A stretch of DNA of 64,000 nucleotides from Amycolatopsis sp. MtRt-6 (GCF_017308975.1 NZ_JADWPD010000009.1:177093-241092); one strand, 5' to 3'. Counted from the first letter of the stretch, positions 17,462 to 26,748 are shown. The notes: a model not told the origin generated them from the letters alone. Numbers and translations are program-made.

Positions 17462-18121
17462 TCAGAGGTCGGCGGTTGACGCAGCCCCCGGGTCACGCGG
17501 GGTGAACCGTCCGTGGTGTATCGCCGCGGACAGGGGACGGCGGCTGCGCCAACCGTGGCGTTCCAGGTCGGGCACGGTCTCCAGCCTGCTCACCGGCCCG
17601 GCACAGAGCCACGCGACCGGCCGGACGCCGTCCGGGATGCCGAGCAGCTCGCTCAGGAACGGCTCGCGGTAGAAGCTCACCCACCCGACGCCGAGGCCTT
17701 CCGCGGTGGCGGCGAGCCAGAGGTTCTGGATGGCGAGGCACACCGAGTACAGGCCGGCGTCGGCGATGGCGTGCCGCCCGAGCACGTCGGGCGCGCCGCG
17801 CGCGGGGTCGTAGGTGACGACGATGCCGAGGCTCGCCTCGAGGATGCCCTCGATCTTGATGTTCGCGAAGGTGCTCGCGCGGTCTTCGGCGAGCTGCCCG
17901 GCGAAGACCTCACGCTCGTCGTGGACGTGCTTCGCGAACTTCTCCCGCGTCGCGACGTCGTCGACCAGCACGAAGTCCCACGGCTGCGTGAGCCCGACGC
18001 TCGGCGCGGCGTGCGCGGCCCCGAGGATCCGCAGGAGCGTGGCTTCGGGGATCGGCTCGCCGGTGAACTCGCCGCGGACGTCCCGCCGCTTGCGCAGGAC
18101 TTCGTAGAACTCTTCGATCAT
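17462..18121 (-). CDS. bluB: 5,6-dimethylbenzimidazole synthase BluB
   Basis: 219 aa of the flavin-destructase branch of the nitroreductase fold. It fragments FMNH2 with O2 to make DMB, the lower ligand of B12. YEVLRKRRDVRGEF at the N-terminus and HAAPSVGLTQPWDFVLV (about residue 40-55) are the BluB hallmarks, and GVGWVSFY lies near residue 155. The ATG at 18121 overlaps the cobK stop (ATGA). Last gene of cobL-cobM-oxidoreductase-cobK-bluB. DMB made here would feed CobT at 29637. Confidence 0.93.
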   Translation of the reverse strand: MIEEFYEVLRKRRDVRGEFTGEPIPEATLLRILGAAHAAPSVGLTQPWDFVLVDDVATREKFAKHVHDEREVFAGQLAEDRASTFANIKIEGILEASLGIVVTYDPARGAPDVLGRHAIADAGLYSVCLAIQNLWLAATAEGLGVGWVSFYREPFLSELLGIPDGVRPVAWLCAGPVSRLETVPDLERHGWRSRRPLSAAIHHGRFTPRDPGAASTADL

Positions 18122-18837
18122 CGGTGCAGGACCCATTCGACGGCTTCGGGGACGGTTTCGGCGGTCTCGGTCACCGGGCGCGGCGGGCGCCGGACGACGA
18201 CGACGGGCTTGCCGAGCTCACGGGCCGCGGTCAGCTTCGCGCTGGTCTGCGGGCCACCGGAGTCCTTGGTGACCAGGACGTCGACCCGCCCGAGCAGCTC
18301 CCGCTCGGCGGCGACCTCGTACGGCCCGCGGGCGAGGAGGAGTTCGTGGTGCCGCGGCAGCGGCGGCTCGGGCGGGTCGACGCAGCGGATGAGGAACCAC
18401 AGGTCGTCGAGGTGCGCGAAGGCCGGCAGGCCTTGGCGGCCGCTGGTGAGGAAGACGCGTTTCCCGAGGCCGGGGAGCTTTTGCGCGGCATCGGCGAGGT
18501 CGTCGGCCCAGTGCCAGACGTCCCGCGGCCCCGCCTGCCAGCAGGGCCGCGCGAGCCGCAGCAGGGGCGTCTTCGTCAGCTCGGCCGCTTCCGCCGCGTT
18601 GGCGCCGATGCGTTCGGCGAAGGGGTGGGTCGCGTCCACGACGGCGTCGACCCGGTTCTCGCGCAGGTACCGCGCGAGACCTTCCGGGCCGCCGAAGCCA
18701 CCTACGCGTACCTCGCCGACGGGGAGCCTTGGCCGTGCCACACGTCCCGCCAGCGAAGAGACAACGCGCACTTCGCGCGCTTCCAGGGCTTCGGCGAGCT
18801 GCCGGGCTTCGCCGGTGCCGCCGAGGATGAGGATCAC
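18118..18837 (-). CDS. cobK: Precorrin-6A reductase CobK
   Basis: 239 aa. It reduces a double bond of precorrin-6A with NADPH. The N-terminal nucleotide-binding motif ILGGTGEARQLAEAL, VDATHPFAERIGANAAEA (about residue 80-97) and VTKDSGGPQTSAKL near the C-terminus match the family. The GTG start was chosen because it overlaps the preceding gene in a GTGA and puts the beta-strand VILILGGTGEA at the N-terminus. Confidence 0.93.
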   Translation of the reverse strand: MILILGGTGEARQLAEALEAREVRVVSSLAGRVARPRLPVGEVRVGGFGGPEGLARYLRENRVDAVVDATHPFAERIGANAAEAAELTKTPLLRLARPCWQAGPRDVWHWADDLADAAQKLPGLGKRVFLTSGRQGLPAFAHLDDLWFLIRCVDPPEPPLPRHHELLLARGPYEVAAERELLGRVDVLVTKDSGGPQTSAKLTAARELGKPVVVVRRPPRPVTETAETVPEAVEWVLHR

Positions 18838-19850
18838 GAGGAACGTCCGTAGCCGACGGCCTCGCGCCAGCGGTCCAGCGTACGCAGGTTGGCGAGGGTT
18901 TCCGCCCAGGTCAGCTCGGGTGCCTGCCGGTCTCCGACGTGCGCGGCGACGTGGTCGGCCTCCCGGGCGAAGACGCTCTGGGTGGCTTCGACCTCGATGA
19001 CCTCCGGCTCGCCCCCGGCCGGGGTCAGGATGATCCGCGAGACGCCGGGGCCCCGCAGCGGGTGGATCCACGCGGGCTGCGGAACGTGGAGCTGCCCCGC
19101 CGAGCCGAAGACGCGGATGCCGTCCTCCCGGGTGAGCCGGATCCCGCACGAGATCGTCGCGAGGATGTCCCCGGGCAGGCGCAGCAGGCCGGTCGCCCAC
19201 TCGTCGACGCCGGTGGCGGACAGGTGCGCCATCCCGCTGACCTCGGACGGCTCGACGACGTCCTGCCCGGTCGCCGCCTGCGCGACCAAGCGGGCCAGCG
19301 ACGTGCAGTAGCAGCCGACGTCGAGGATCCCACCGCCGCCGAGCGCCGGGTCGCTGAGCCGGGCGGTCTCCTCCGGGTTGCCGGCGAAGGAGAAGGTGGT
19401 GTCCACCGCGCGGACCTCGCCGATGGCACCGGCCGAGATCAGCTCGGTCAGCCGCCGCGTCTGCGGGTGCAGCCGGTACATGAACCCTTCCATCAGGAAG
19501 ACGTCGTTCGCGCGCGCGGCGGCGATCACCTCCTCGGCGTCGGCCGCGGTGATCGTCAGCGGCTTCTCGCACAGCACGTGCTTCCCGGCTTCGGCGGCGG
19601 CGATGGCCCACTGCTTGTGCAGCGAGTGCGGCGTCGAGACGTACACGGCGTCGACGTCCGGATCGGCGAGGAGCTCTTCGTAGCTGCCGTAGGCCTTCGG
19701 GATGTCGAAGCGCGAGGCGAAGTCCCGCGCCCGCCCGGCGTCCCGCGCCGCGACGGCGCCGAGGACGCCGTGTTCGCTTTCGTCGACGCCCGCGGCGAAG
19801 TGGGCGGCGATCGTCCCGGCGGCCAGCAGGCCCCAGCGCAGTTCCGTCAC
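18834..19850 (-). CDS. Gfo/Idh/MocA-family oxidoreductase inside the cob operon
   Basis: 338 aa. The N-terminal Rossmann domain has LLAAGTIAAHFAAG (a variant dinucleotide motif), VYVSTPHSLH and HVLCEKPLTIT (the EKP motif with the conserved Lys). The C-terminal GFO_IDH_MocA alpha/beta domain has FSFAGNPEETARL and GGGILDVGCY. The family oxidises or reduces sugars, inositols and also bilins (biliverdin reductase is a relative). It is joined by GTGA overlaps to cobM upstream and cobK downstream. No role in B12 synthesis is established; it may be a passenger. No substrate can be assigned. Confidence 0.88.
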   Translation of the reverse strand: MTELRWGLLAAGTIAAHFAAGVDESEHGVLGAVAARDAGRARDFASRFDIPKAYGSYEELLADPDVDAVYVSTPHSLHKQWAIAAAEAGKHVLCEKPLTITAADAEEVIAAARANDVFLMEGFMYRLHPQTRRLTELISAGAIGEVRAVDTTFSFAGNPEETARLSDPALGGGGILDVGCYCTSLARLVAQAATGQDVVEPSEVSGMAHLSATGVDEWATGLLRLPGDILATISCGIRLTREDGIRVFGSAGQLHVPQPAWIHPLRGPGVSRIILTPAGGEPEVIEVEATQSVFAREADHVAAHVGDRQAPELTWAETLANLRTLDRWREAVGYGRSS

Positions 19851-20608
19851 AACGACTCCGGTTGGTTCGCCCGGTCACGGGCACTCGAGTAGAGGAAGCT
19901 GTCGGGAAAGTTCGTGGCGGCGAGCACCCGCCCGACGAAGATGGTGGCAGCACGCGTCATCCCGGCCGCGCGGACCAGCGCGGGCAGCTCGCCGAGCACC
20001 CCGCGCACGACGGTTTCCCCGGCCTGGCTCGCGAGCGCGACGACGGCGACGGGACAGTCCGCGCCGTAGTGCGGCGTCAGCTCGCCGGCCACCCGCTCGA
20101 CGTGGTTGACGGCGAGGTGCAGCGCGAGCGTGGCGCCGGTCGCGGCGAACGCGGCCAGCGTCTCGCCGGGCGGCATCTTGGTCGAGCGCGCCTGGACACG
20201 GGTGATCACCAGGCTCTGCCCGATTTCGGGCACGGTGAGCTCCCGCCGCAGCACCGCGGCCGACGCGGCGAAGGCGGGCACCCCCGGCACGACGTCGTAG
20301 GGCACGCCGGCCGCGTCGAGCCGCCGCATCTGCTCGGCGACGGCGCTGTAGAGCGACGGGTCGCCCGAACACAGCCGGGCGACGTCGTGCCCGGAGTGGT
20401 GGGCGTCGACGAGCTTCGCGACGATCTGCTCGAGGCTGAGGTTCGCCGTGTCGACCAGCTCGGCGCCGGCCGGGCAGTACGTGAGCAGGTCGGGCGGCGT
20501 CATGCTGCCGGGGTAGAGGCAGACACCGCAGCGGGCCAGCAGGTCCCGGCCGCGCACGGTGATGAGGTCGGCGGCCCCGGGGCCGGCGCCGATGAAGTGC
20601 ACGGTCAT
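19847..20608 (-). CDS. cobM: Precorrin-4 C11-methyltransferase CobM
   Basis: 253-aa tetrapyrrole methylase. FIGAGPGAADLITVRG at the N-terminus, YPGSMTPPDLL, then CSGDPSLYSAVAEQM (about residue 83-97) and RVQARSTKMP are CobM/CbiF signatures. It transfers a methyl group from SAM to C11 of precorrin-4. The ATG overlaps the cobL stop in ATGA, and its own stop overlaps the oxidoreductase start. AdoMet-binding Gly residues are intact. Confidence 0.95.
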   Translation of the reverse strand: MTVHFIGAGPGAADLITVRGRDLLARCGVCLYPGSMTPPDLLTYCPAGAELVDTANLSLEQIVAKLVDAHHSGHDVARLCSGDPSLYSAVAEQMRRLDAAGVPYDVVPGVPAFAASAAVLRRELTVPEIGQSLVITRVQARSTKMPPGETLAAFAATGATLALHLAVNHVERVAGELTPHYGADCPVAVVALASQAGETVVRGVLGELPALVRAAGMTRAATIFVGRVLAATNFPDSFLYSSARDRANQPESL

Positions 20609-21780
20609 CGGCTGCTCCACTGGGTCACGGCCCGCGCCGGGGTCCAGCCCGTGAAGCCGCCCAGCGGGGCCGCCCGCTCGACACCGATCCGCAGCAGCTC
20701 CCCTCCGTGCTCCTCGTACGCTCGTGCCAGGACCTGCTCGGCCTCCAGCGTCACCCCGTGCGCCACCACTCGCGCGCCCGTGGCCACGCACGCGTCCAGT
20801 ACGCCCGGCGCCGTCACGCCGCCTCCGATGAAGACCGCGTCCGGCGCGGGCAGCGCGCTCAGCGCTTCCGGTGCTTCTCCCGTCACCACCTCCAATTCCG
20901 GTACTCCCAGGTCCAATGCGTTGCGCCCGATCCGTTCGGCCCGCTCCGCCGAGCGTTCGATCGCGATCGCGCGATTGAGGCCGTGCAGCCGCGACCACTC
21001 GATGCCGACGCTGCCCGCGCCCGCGCCGACGTCCCACAACAGCTCGCCGGGACTCGGCGCGAGGCGGGCCAGCGCCGACACTCGGAGGTCTCGCTTGGTC
21101 AGCTGCCCGTCGTGGGCGTACACGTCGTCCGGGATGCCGATCAGCGGCAACGCCGGACCCGCGCACTCCAGCGCGAACACCGTCAGCGGTCCGGGATCGC
21201 CGGCCCAGCCGTCGGAGACGCGCTCGTCGGGCCCGCCCAGGTTCTCCAACGCGATCAGCTCGCTCTCGCCATAACCCCGCACGGTGAGCAGGGAGCGCAA
21301 AGCGGGCGCGTCGGCACCCAGGACGAGCACCCGCCGGCGCGGCGCCAGCACCCGGGCGACGCGGGCGGACGACCGGCCGACGATGGTGACCACCTCGGTC
21401 TCCTCGGCGGACCAGCCCAGCCGTGCCCGGGCCAGTGTCACCGAGGAGAGCGCGGGCAGCGCCTCGACCTCGTATCCATGGGCCACCAGTGTGGCACCCA
21501 CCCCCGACAAAAACGGATCTCCGCTGGCCAGGACGCAGATCCGGGCGCCCTCGTGCTCGGCGATGACCGCGTCCAGCCCCGGCAGCAACGGTGTCGGCCA
21601 CGCCTGCGCCGGGACGTCTTCGGGCAGGTAACCGAGTTGCCGGGGCGCCCCCAGCACGACCTCGGCGGCGAGCACCGCGGCCCGCGCCTGTTCCGACAGT
21701 CCGGACCAGCCGTCCGCCCCGATCCCGACCACGGTGAGGCGGTTCGCCGAAGCCGCCGGCCGACGTGATGTTTCGCGCAC
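20605..21780 (-). CDS. cobL: Precorrin-6Y C5,15-methyltransferase (decarboxylating) CobL
   Basis: 391 aa with both domains fused. Residues about 15-205 are the CbiE-like tetrapyrrole methylase (VVGIGADGWSGL, then ASGDPFLSGVGATL). Residues about 215-391 are the CbiT-like class I methylase (LWDVGAGAGSVGIEW, then FIGGGVTAPGVLD). It methylates C5 and C15 and removes the C12 acetate carboxyl. The GTG at 21780 lies 8 nt after a minus-strand TAGGGT, consistent with a leaderless operon. First gene of the bluB operon, divergent from the chelatase gene. Confidence 0.93.
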   Translation of the reverse strand: MRETSRRPAASANRLTVVGIGADGWSGLSEQARAAVLAAEVVLGAPRQLGYLPEDVPAQAWPTPLLPGLDAVIAEHEGARICVLASGDPFLSGVGATLVAHGYEVEALPALSSVTLARARLGWSAEETEVVTIVGRSSARVARVLAPRRRVLVLGADAPALRSLLTVRGYGESELIALENLGGPDERVSDGWAGDPGPLTVFALECAGPALPLIGIPDDVYAHDGQLTKRDLRVSALARLAPSPGELLWDVGAGAGSVGIEWSRLHGLNRAIAIERSAERAERIGRNALDLGVPELEVVTGEAPEALSALPAPDAVFIGGGVTAPGVLDACVATGARVVAHGVTLEAEQVLARAYEEHGGELLRIGVERAAPLGGFTGWTPARAVTQWSSR

Positions 21781-21788
21781 GATTTCCC

Positions 21789-21794
21789 ACCCTA
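21789..21794 (-). promoter_or_regulatory. -10 box (TAGGGT) of the cobL operon
   Basis: The minus-strand TAGGGT lies 8 nt upstream of the cobL GTG in the 67-bp divergent gap. There is no room for a riboswitch on either side. Confidence 0.4.
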
Positions 21795-21847
21795 AGCGAG
21801 GCGGGCGCTGTGCGATGATCGGCCGGTCGCCGACCACAGGAGCGCTG

Positions 21848-23800
21848 TTGAAGCCGTACCCGTTCACCGCCGTCGTCGGGCTGCCGGACCTGCGCCTGGC
21901 GCTGGTCCTCTCCTCGATCTCACCCGCTGTCGGCGGAGTGCTGGTGCGCGGCGAAAAGGGCACCGCGAAGTCGACCATGGTCCGCGCGCTCGCGGGCCTG
22001 CTGCCGAGTGTCGACGTCGTCGACGGCTGCCGGTTCTCGTGCGATCCCGCGGGCCCCGACCCGCGTTGCCCGGACGGTCCGCACGACGGCGCGCGGAGCC
22101 ACCGACGGCCCGCGAAGCTGGTCGAACTCCCAGTCGGCGCCGCCGAAGACCGCGTCATCGGGAGCCTGCACCTGGAACGCGCGCTCGCCGAAGGCGTCAC
22201 GGACTTCCAGCCCGGCCTGCTCGCCGCCGCGCACCGCGGGCTGCTCTACGTCGACGAGGTCAACCTGCTGCACGACCACCTCGTCGACACGCTCCTGGAC
22301 GCCGCCGCGATGGGCCGCGCGACCGTCGAGCGCGAAGGCGTTTCGGTCTCGCACGCGGCGCGGTTCGTGCTGATCGGCACCATGAACCCCGAAGAGGGCG
22401 AGCTGCGGCCACAGCTGCTCGACCGGTTCGGGCTGACCGTCGAGGTCGCCTCCAGCCGTGACCCGGAGCAGCGCGTCGAGGTCGTCCGCCGCCGCTTGGC
22501 CTACGAAGCCGATCCCGACGCTTTCGCCGCGCAGTACGCGGAAGAAGACGCCAAGCTCGCCGCGGACATCGAAGCGGCGCAACGGCTTCTGCCCGCCGTC
22601 AAGCTCCCCGACGAGGCCCTGCGCCAGATCGCCGAGATCTGCGCCTCCTTCGAGGTCGACGGCATGCGCGCGGACATCGTCACCGCGCGCACCGCGGTCG
22701 CGCACGCGGCCTGGGCCGGCCGCGACGAGGTGACCACCGAGGACGTCCGCGTCGCCGCGCGGCTCGCGCTGCCGCACCGGCGCCGTCGCAACCCGTTCGA
22801 CGCGCCGGGCATCTCCGAAGAGCAGCTGGAGCAGGCGCTCCAGGACGCTCAACCGGACCCGGGGCCCGAGGACGACGGTCCTGGTTCGGGCTCTGAGCCG
22901 CCGTCAGAAGCTCCCGAACCGCCGCAGGGCGGCGAAAACGCGCCGCAAGGCCAGCCGCAGCAGAACGCGGGCGGGCAGCAGAAGACCGTCGGCGCCGGTG
23001 AGACGTTCAAGGCCCGCGTCTTCCGCGTCAAGGGCATGGGCGAAGGCGAGCGTGGCCGCCGGTCGCGTGCGATCACCGACAGCGGACGGACCGTCGGCGT
23101 CCAGCCCGCGAGTGTCCGCGAAGGCCGGCCCCACCTGGTCGCCACCGTGAAAGCCGCGGCGCCGCACCAGAAAGCCCGTGGCCGAGACGGCGCCGGTCTG
23201 AAGCTGCGGCCGGAAGACGTCCGCTACGCACTGCGCGAAGGCCGCGAAGGCAACCTCGTCCTCTTCTGCGTCGACGCGTCCGGCTCGATGGGCGCCAAGG
23301 CCCGGATGCGCGAGGTCAAGTCCGCCGTCCTGTCGCTGCTGCTCGACGCCTACCAGCGCCGCGACAAGGTCGGGCTCGTCACCTTCCGCGGCAACGCGGC
23401 CGAACTCGCGTTGCCGCCGACGATCAGCGTCGACGCGGCCGCGGCCCGCCTCGAAGGCCTGCCGACCGGCGGCCGGACACCGCTGGCCGAAGGACTCCTG
23501 GAGGCCGCGCGCGTGCTGCGTGTCGAGGAAATCCGCGACCCCCGGCGCCGTCCGCTGCTGGTCGTGGTCACCGACGGGCGGGCCACCAGCGGCCCCGACG
23601 CCGTCGCGCGCGCCCAGGCCGCTGCCGGGCTCCTGGCCGGCGTCACGACGATCGTGATGGACTGCGAGAGCGGCAAGATGCGGCTCGGCCTGGCCGCCGA
23701 CCTCGCCGCCCACCTCGGCGCGGAACACGTTCCCCTCGCCGACGTCGCCGCCGAAGCGCTGGCGGACGCCGTCCGCGCCCGGACCGGAAGGGCTGCCTGA
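21848..23800 (+). CDS. Fused ChlI/ChlD-type cobaltochelatase AAA+/VWA subunit
   Basis: 650 aa. The AAA+ domain (about 1-330) has Walker A RGEKGTAKST and Walker B LLYVDEVNLL. An acidic, Pro/Gln-rich linker covers about residues 335-390, and the VWA domain (about 460-645) has the MIDAS motif VDASGSMGAK. In actinobacteria such magnesium-chelatase-like proteins replace CobS and CobT as motor for CobN. A TTG with AGGAG 5 nt upstream gives the usual start LKPYPFTAVVGL; an ATG at 21815 is an alternative. It is the first gene of an operon with cobO, cobB and cobC, so cobalt chelation is much likelier than magnesium chelation. Confidence 0.92.
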   Translation: MKPYPFTAVVGLPDLRLALVLSSISPAVGGVLVRGEKGTAKSTMVRALAGLLPSVDVVDGCRFSCDPAGPDPRCPDGPHDGARSHRRPAKLVELPVGAAEDRVIGSLHLERALAEGVTDFQPGLLAAAHRGLLYVDEVNLLHDHLVDTLLDAAAMGRATVEREGVSVSHAARFVLIGTMNPEEGELRPQLLDRFGLTVEVASSRDPEQRVEVVRRRLAYEADPDAFAAQYAEEDAKLAADIEAAQRLLPAVKLPDEALRQIAEICASFEVDGMRADIVTARTAVAHAAWAGRDEVTTEDVRVAARLALPHRRRRNPFDAPGISEEQLEQALQDAQPDPGPEDDGPGSGSEPPSEAPEPPQGGENAPQGQPQQNAGGQQKTVGAGETFKARVFRVKGMGEGERGRRSRAITDSGRTVGVQPASVREGRPHLVATVKAAAPHQKARGRDGAGLKLRPEDVRYALREGREGNLVLFCVDASGSMGAKARMREVKSAVLSLLLDAYQRRDKVGLVTFRGNAAELALPPTISVDAAAARLEGLPTGGRTPLAEGLLEAARVLRVEEIRDPRRRPLLVVVTDGRATSGPDAVARAQAAAGLLAGVTTIVMDCESGKMRLGLAADLAAHLGAEHVPLADVAAEALADAVRARTGRAA

Positions 23801-24414
23801 TGCCGCAGGGAAAACCGGCGGTGGTGCCGGCGGACGGCCTGACCACGCGCCAGCGCCGCAACCGGCCGCTGCTCGCCGTGCACACCGGCGAGATGAAGGG
23901 CAAGTCGACGGCCGCGTTCGGCATGGCCCTGCGCGCCTGGAACCAGGGCTGGTCGATCGGGGTGTTCCAGTTCGTCAAGTCGGCGAAGTGGCGCGTCGGC
24001 GAGGAAGCCGCGTTCCGCGCGCTCGGGAAGCTGCACGAGGACACCGGCCAGGGCGGGCCGGTCGAGTGGCACAAGATGGGCGAGGGCTGGAGCTGGGCGC
24101 GCAAGTCCGGCACCGACGAGGACCACGCCGAAAACGCGCGTGAGGGCTGGGCGGAGATCAAGCGCCGGCTCGCCGCGGAGACGCACGATTTCTACGTCCT
24201 CGACGAGTTCTCCTACCTGCTCAAGTGGGGCTGGCTCGACGTCGACGACGTCGTGTCCACGCTGGTCTCGCGACCCGGGCACCAGCACGTCGTCATCACC
24301 GGCCGGTACGCGCCGCCGGAGCTCGTCGAGGCCGCCGACCTGGTCGCCGAGATGACCAAGGTCAAGCACCCGATGGACGCCGGGCAGAAGGGCCAGCGGG
24401 GGATCGAGTGGTAG
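23800..24414 (+). CDS. cobO: Cob(I)yrinic acid a,c-diamide adenosyltransferase CobO
   Basis: 204 aa of the CobA/BtuR family, which adenosylates Co(I) corrinoids with ATP. The modified P-loop GEMKGKSTAAFG is at about residues 30-41, followed by VFQFVKS, and VLDEFSYLLKWGWLD (about 133-147) is the conserved lid block. The ATG overlaps the chelatase stop by one base (TGATG). Located directly after the chelatase gene, it follows the pathway order. Confidence 0.96.
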   Translation: MPQGKPAVVPADGLTTRQRRNRPLLAVHTGEMKGKSTAAFGMALRAWNQGWSIGVFQFVKSAKWRVGEEAAFRALGKLHEDTGQGGPVEWHKMGEGWSWARKSGTDEDHAENAREGWAEIKRRLAAETHDFYVLDEFSYLLKWGWLDVDDVVSTLVSRPGHQHVVITGRYAPPELVEAADLVAEMTKVKHPMDAGQKGQRGIEW

Positions 24415-25739
24415 CGCGGGTGGTCGTCGCCGCGCCCGGTTCCGGGCACGGCAAGACCACGATCGCCGCCGGGCTGATGGCGGCGCTGCGCGCGGCCGGG
24501 CACCGGGTGTCCGGGCACAAGGTCGGGCCGGACTTCATCGATCCGTCCTACCACGCCCTCGCCACCGGACGCCCCGCGCGCAACCTCGACCCCTTCCTGC
24601 AGGGCGAGGAACAGCTGATCCCGTTGCTGCGGCACGGGTCCCACGGCGCCGACATCGCCGTCATCGAAGGCGTGATGGGCCTGTTCGACGGGGCACTGGG
24701 CACCGAGGGCTACGCGTCGACCGCGCACGTGGCCCGGCTCCTGGACGCGCCGGTCGTACTGGTCGTCGACGCCTCGGCCGCCTCCCGCAGCGTCGCCGCG
24801 ACCGTGCTCGGCTTCGCGCACTACGACAACCGCGTGCGGCTCGCCGGCGTCATCCTCAACAAGCTGGGCTCGCGGCGGCACCTCGACGAGATCGCGTCCG
24901 CGCTGGAGGCCACCGGCGTCCCGCTGCTGGGAGCGTTGTACCGCAACGAGGAGATCCACGCGCCGAGCCGTCACCTCGGGCTCGTCCCGGCCGCGGAACG
25001 GGCGGCGGAGGCGCGGAACGTGCTGCCCGCGCTGGCCGCGTGGGTGCGCGACGGCGTCGACCTGGAAGCGATCGTCCGGATTGCTTCCGAGGCGCCGCGG
25101 CTTTCTTCGCCGCCGTGGGAACCGTCCGGTGTGGACGGTCCGCCGGTGACGATCGCGGCTGCCGGCGGGCCGGCGTTCACCTTCCGGTACACGGAGAACA
25201 TCGAACTGCTGGCCGCGTGCGGGGTTTCGGTGGTGGACGTCGATCCGTTGCGGGACCAGGCGTTGCCCGACGGGTGCGCCGGCCTGTACTTCGGCGGCGG
25301 GTTCCCGGAGGTGCACGCGGCAGAACTGTCGGCGAACACGGCGTTGCGGTCGGCGGTCGCTTCGGCCATCCAGGGTGGGATGCCGGTGAGCGCCGAGTGC
25401 GCGGGGCTGCTGTACCTGTGCCAGTCGCTGGACGGCGTGCCCATGGTCGGCGCGGTGCCCGCGGACGCCAAGATGACCGCCCGCGGCAAGCTCGGCTACC
25501 GGCGCGCGGTCGCCGTCGAGGACAACCTGCTGGCGACGGCCGGGCAGCGGGTGACCGGGCACGAGTTCCACCGCACCGAGGTGACGCCGTCGCACGGCGC
25601 CTCGGCGGCTTGGGGCTGGGATCGGCAGCTGGACGGCTTCGCGACGCCGACGCTGCACGCGTCCTACCTGCACGTCCACTGGGCGGGGTATCCGGAGCTG
25701 GCTCAGCGGTTCGCGGCGCGGGTCCGTGCCCATGCGTGA
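24408..25739 (+). CDS. cobB: Hydrogenobyrinic acid a,c-diamide synthase CobB
   Basis: 443 aa. The N-terminal ATP-dependent ligase half has P-loop APGSGHGKTT and GPDFIDPSYH. The C-terminal glutamine amidotransferase domain has GLYFGGGFPEVHA and the nucleophile Cys in SAECAGLLYL (about residue 327). It amidates carboxylates a and c with glutamine and ATP. The GTG at 24408 overlaps cobO by 7 bp and has GGGGGA upstream; a second GTG at 24420 is possible. The end overlaps cobC by 8 bp. Confidence 0.94.
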   Translation: MVARVVVAAPGSGHGKTTIAAGLMAALRAAGHRVSGHKVGPDFIDPSYHALATGRPARNLDPFLQGEEQLIPLLRHGSHGADIAVIEGVMGLFDGALGTEGYASTAHVARLLDAPVVLVVDASAASRSVAATVLGFAHYDNRVRLAGVILNKLGSRRHLDEIASALEATGVPLLGALYRNEEIHAPSRHLGLVPAAERAAEARNVLPALAAWVRDGVDLEAIVRIASEAPRLSSPPWEPSGVDGPPVTIAAAGGPAFTFRYTENIELLAACGVSVVDVDPLRDQALPDGCAGLYFGGGFPEVHAAELSANTALRSAVASAIQGGMPVSAECAGLLYLCQSLDGVPMVGAVPADAKMTARGKLGYRRAVAVEDNLLATAGQRVTGHEFHRTEVTPSHGASAAWGWDRQLDGFATPTLHASYLHVHWAGYPELAQRFAARVRAHA

Positions 25740-26748
25740 CTACGACCTGCACCACCACGGCGATCGCGAGGTCGGGCCGGGGCTGGTCGACCTCGCCGTG
25801 AACGTCCGGTTGCCGCGACCGCCCGCTTGGCTGCGGGACGAACTGGCGTCCGCGGTGGACTCGCTGGCCGCCTATCCGTCCACTGTGGATGCCGTGCGGG
25901 CGGTGGCCGCGCGCCACGGCCGGGCGTCCTCGGAAGTCCTGGTCACGGCCGGTGCCGCCGAGGCTTTCACGCTGCTGGCCTCGGCTTTCCGGCCCCGGCA
26001 CGCCGTGGTCGTGCACCCGCAGTTCACCGAGCCGGAGGCCGCGCTGCGCGCCGCGGGACAAGCGGTCTCGCGGGTGATCCTGTCCGAGACGGCCGGGTTC
26101 GTCCTCGATCCGGCATTGGTCCCGGCCGACGCCGACCTGGTGTTCGTCGGCAATCCGACCAATCCGACGTCGGTCCTGCACCCCGCGCCGGCGTTGCTTT
26201 CCCTGGCCCGCCCCGGCCGGGTGCTCGTGGTGGACGAGGCGTTCCTGGACGCGGTGCCCGGCGAGGTCGAGAGCCTGGCGGCCGGCCACCCGGGTGTCGT
26301 CGTGCTGCGCAGCCTGACGAAGACGTGGGGCCTGGCCGGGCTGCGGGCGGGGTACGTGCTCGGTCCGGCGGACGTCGTCGAGCGGCTGCGGGCCGTGCAG
26401 GTGCCGTGGTCGGTGTCCACGCTGGCCGGGGTGGCGACGGTGGCGTGCTGCCGTCCGTCCGCTTTGGAGGAGGCGGAGAAGCTGGCGGTGGCCGCGGAAG
26501 CGGACCGGGAGTACCTGGTGTCGGGCCTGGCGGCGGCGGGTGTGCCGGTGCTGGGCGAGCCGCGCGGGCCCTTCGTGCTGGTGCGCGTTCCCGATGGTGA
26601 GTCCCTGCGCGCGCGGCTGCGCGAAGCCGGCTATGCCGTGCGGCGTGGGGACACCTTTCCCGGCCTCGGACCGGACCACCTGCGGCTGGCGGTCCGCGAC
26701 CGCGCGACCACCGATGCCTTCCTCGCTGCTTTTCGGGAAGTTTCGTAA
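25732..26748 (+). CDS. cobC: Threonine-phosphate decarboxylase-like aminotransferase CobC
   Basis: 338 aa, PLP-dependent fold type I. The N-terminus HHHGDREVGPGLVDLAVNV is typical of CobC. FVGNPTNPT, VVDEAFLDAV and the PLP Lys in RSLTKTWGLAGLRAGY (about residue 195) are present. In other bacteria CobC/CobD decarboxylates threonine phosphate to aminopropanol phosphate, the linker between corrin ring and nucleotide loop. The start could be GTG 25726 or ATG 25732. Last gene of this operon. Confidence 0.92.
   Translation: MRDYDLHHHGDREVGPGLVDLAVNVRLPRPPAWLRDELASAVDSLAAYPSTVDAVRAVAARHGRASSEVLVTAGAAEAFTLLASAFRPRHAVVVHPQFTEPEAALRAAGQAVSRVILSETAGFVLDPALVPADADLVFVGNPTNPTSVLHPAPALLSLARPGRVLVVDEAFLDAVPGEVESLAAGHPGVVVLRSLTKTWGLAGLRAGYVLGPADVVERLRAVQVPWSVSTLAGVATVACCRPSALEEAEKLAVAAEADREYLVSGLAAAGVPVLGEPRGPFVLVRVPDGESLRARLREAGYAVRRGDTFPGLGPDHLRLAVRDRATTDAFLAAFREVS

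Noticed and set aside
21815..21847. ATG 21815 as start of the chelatase gene
   Set aside because: It adds 11 residues not typical of the family, while TTG 21848 has AGGAG at ideal spacing. Kept as an alternative only.
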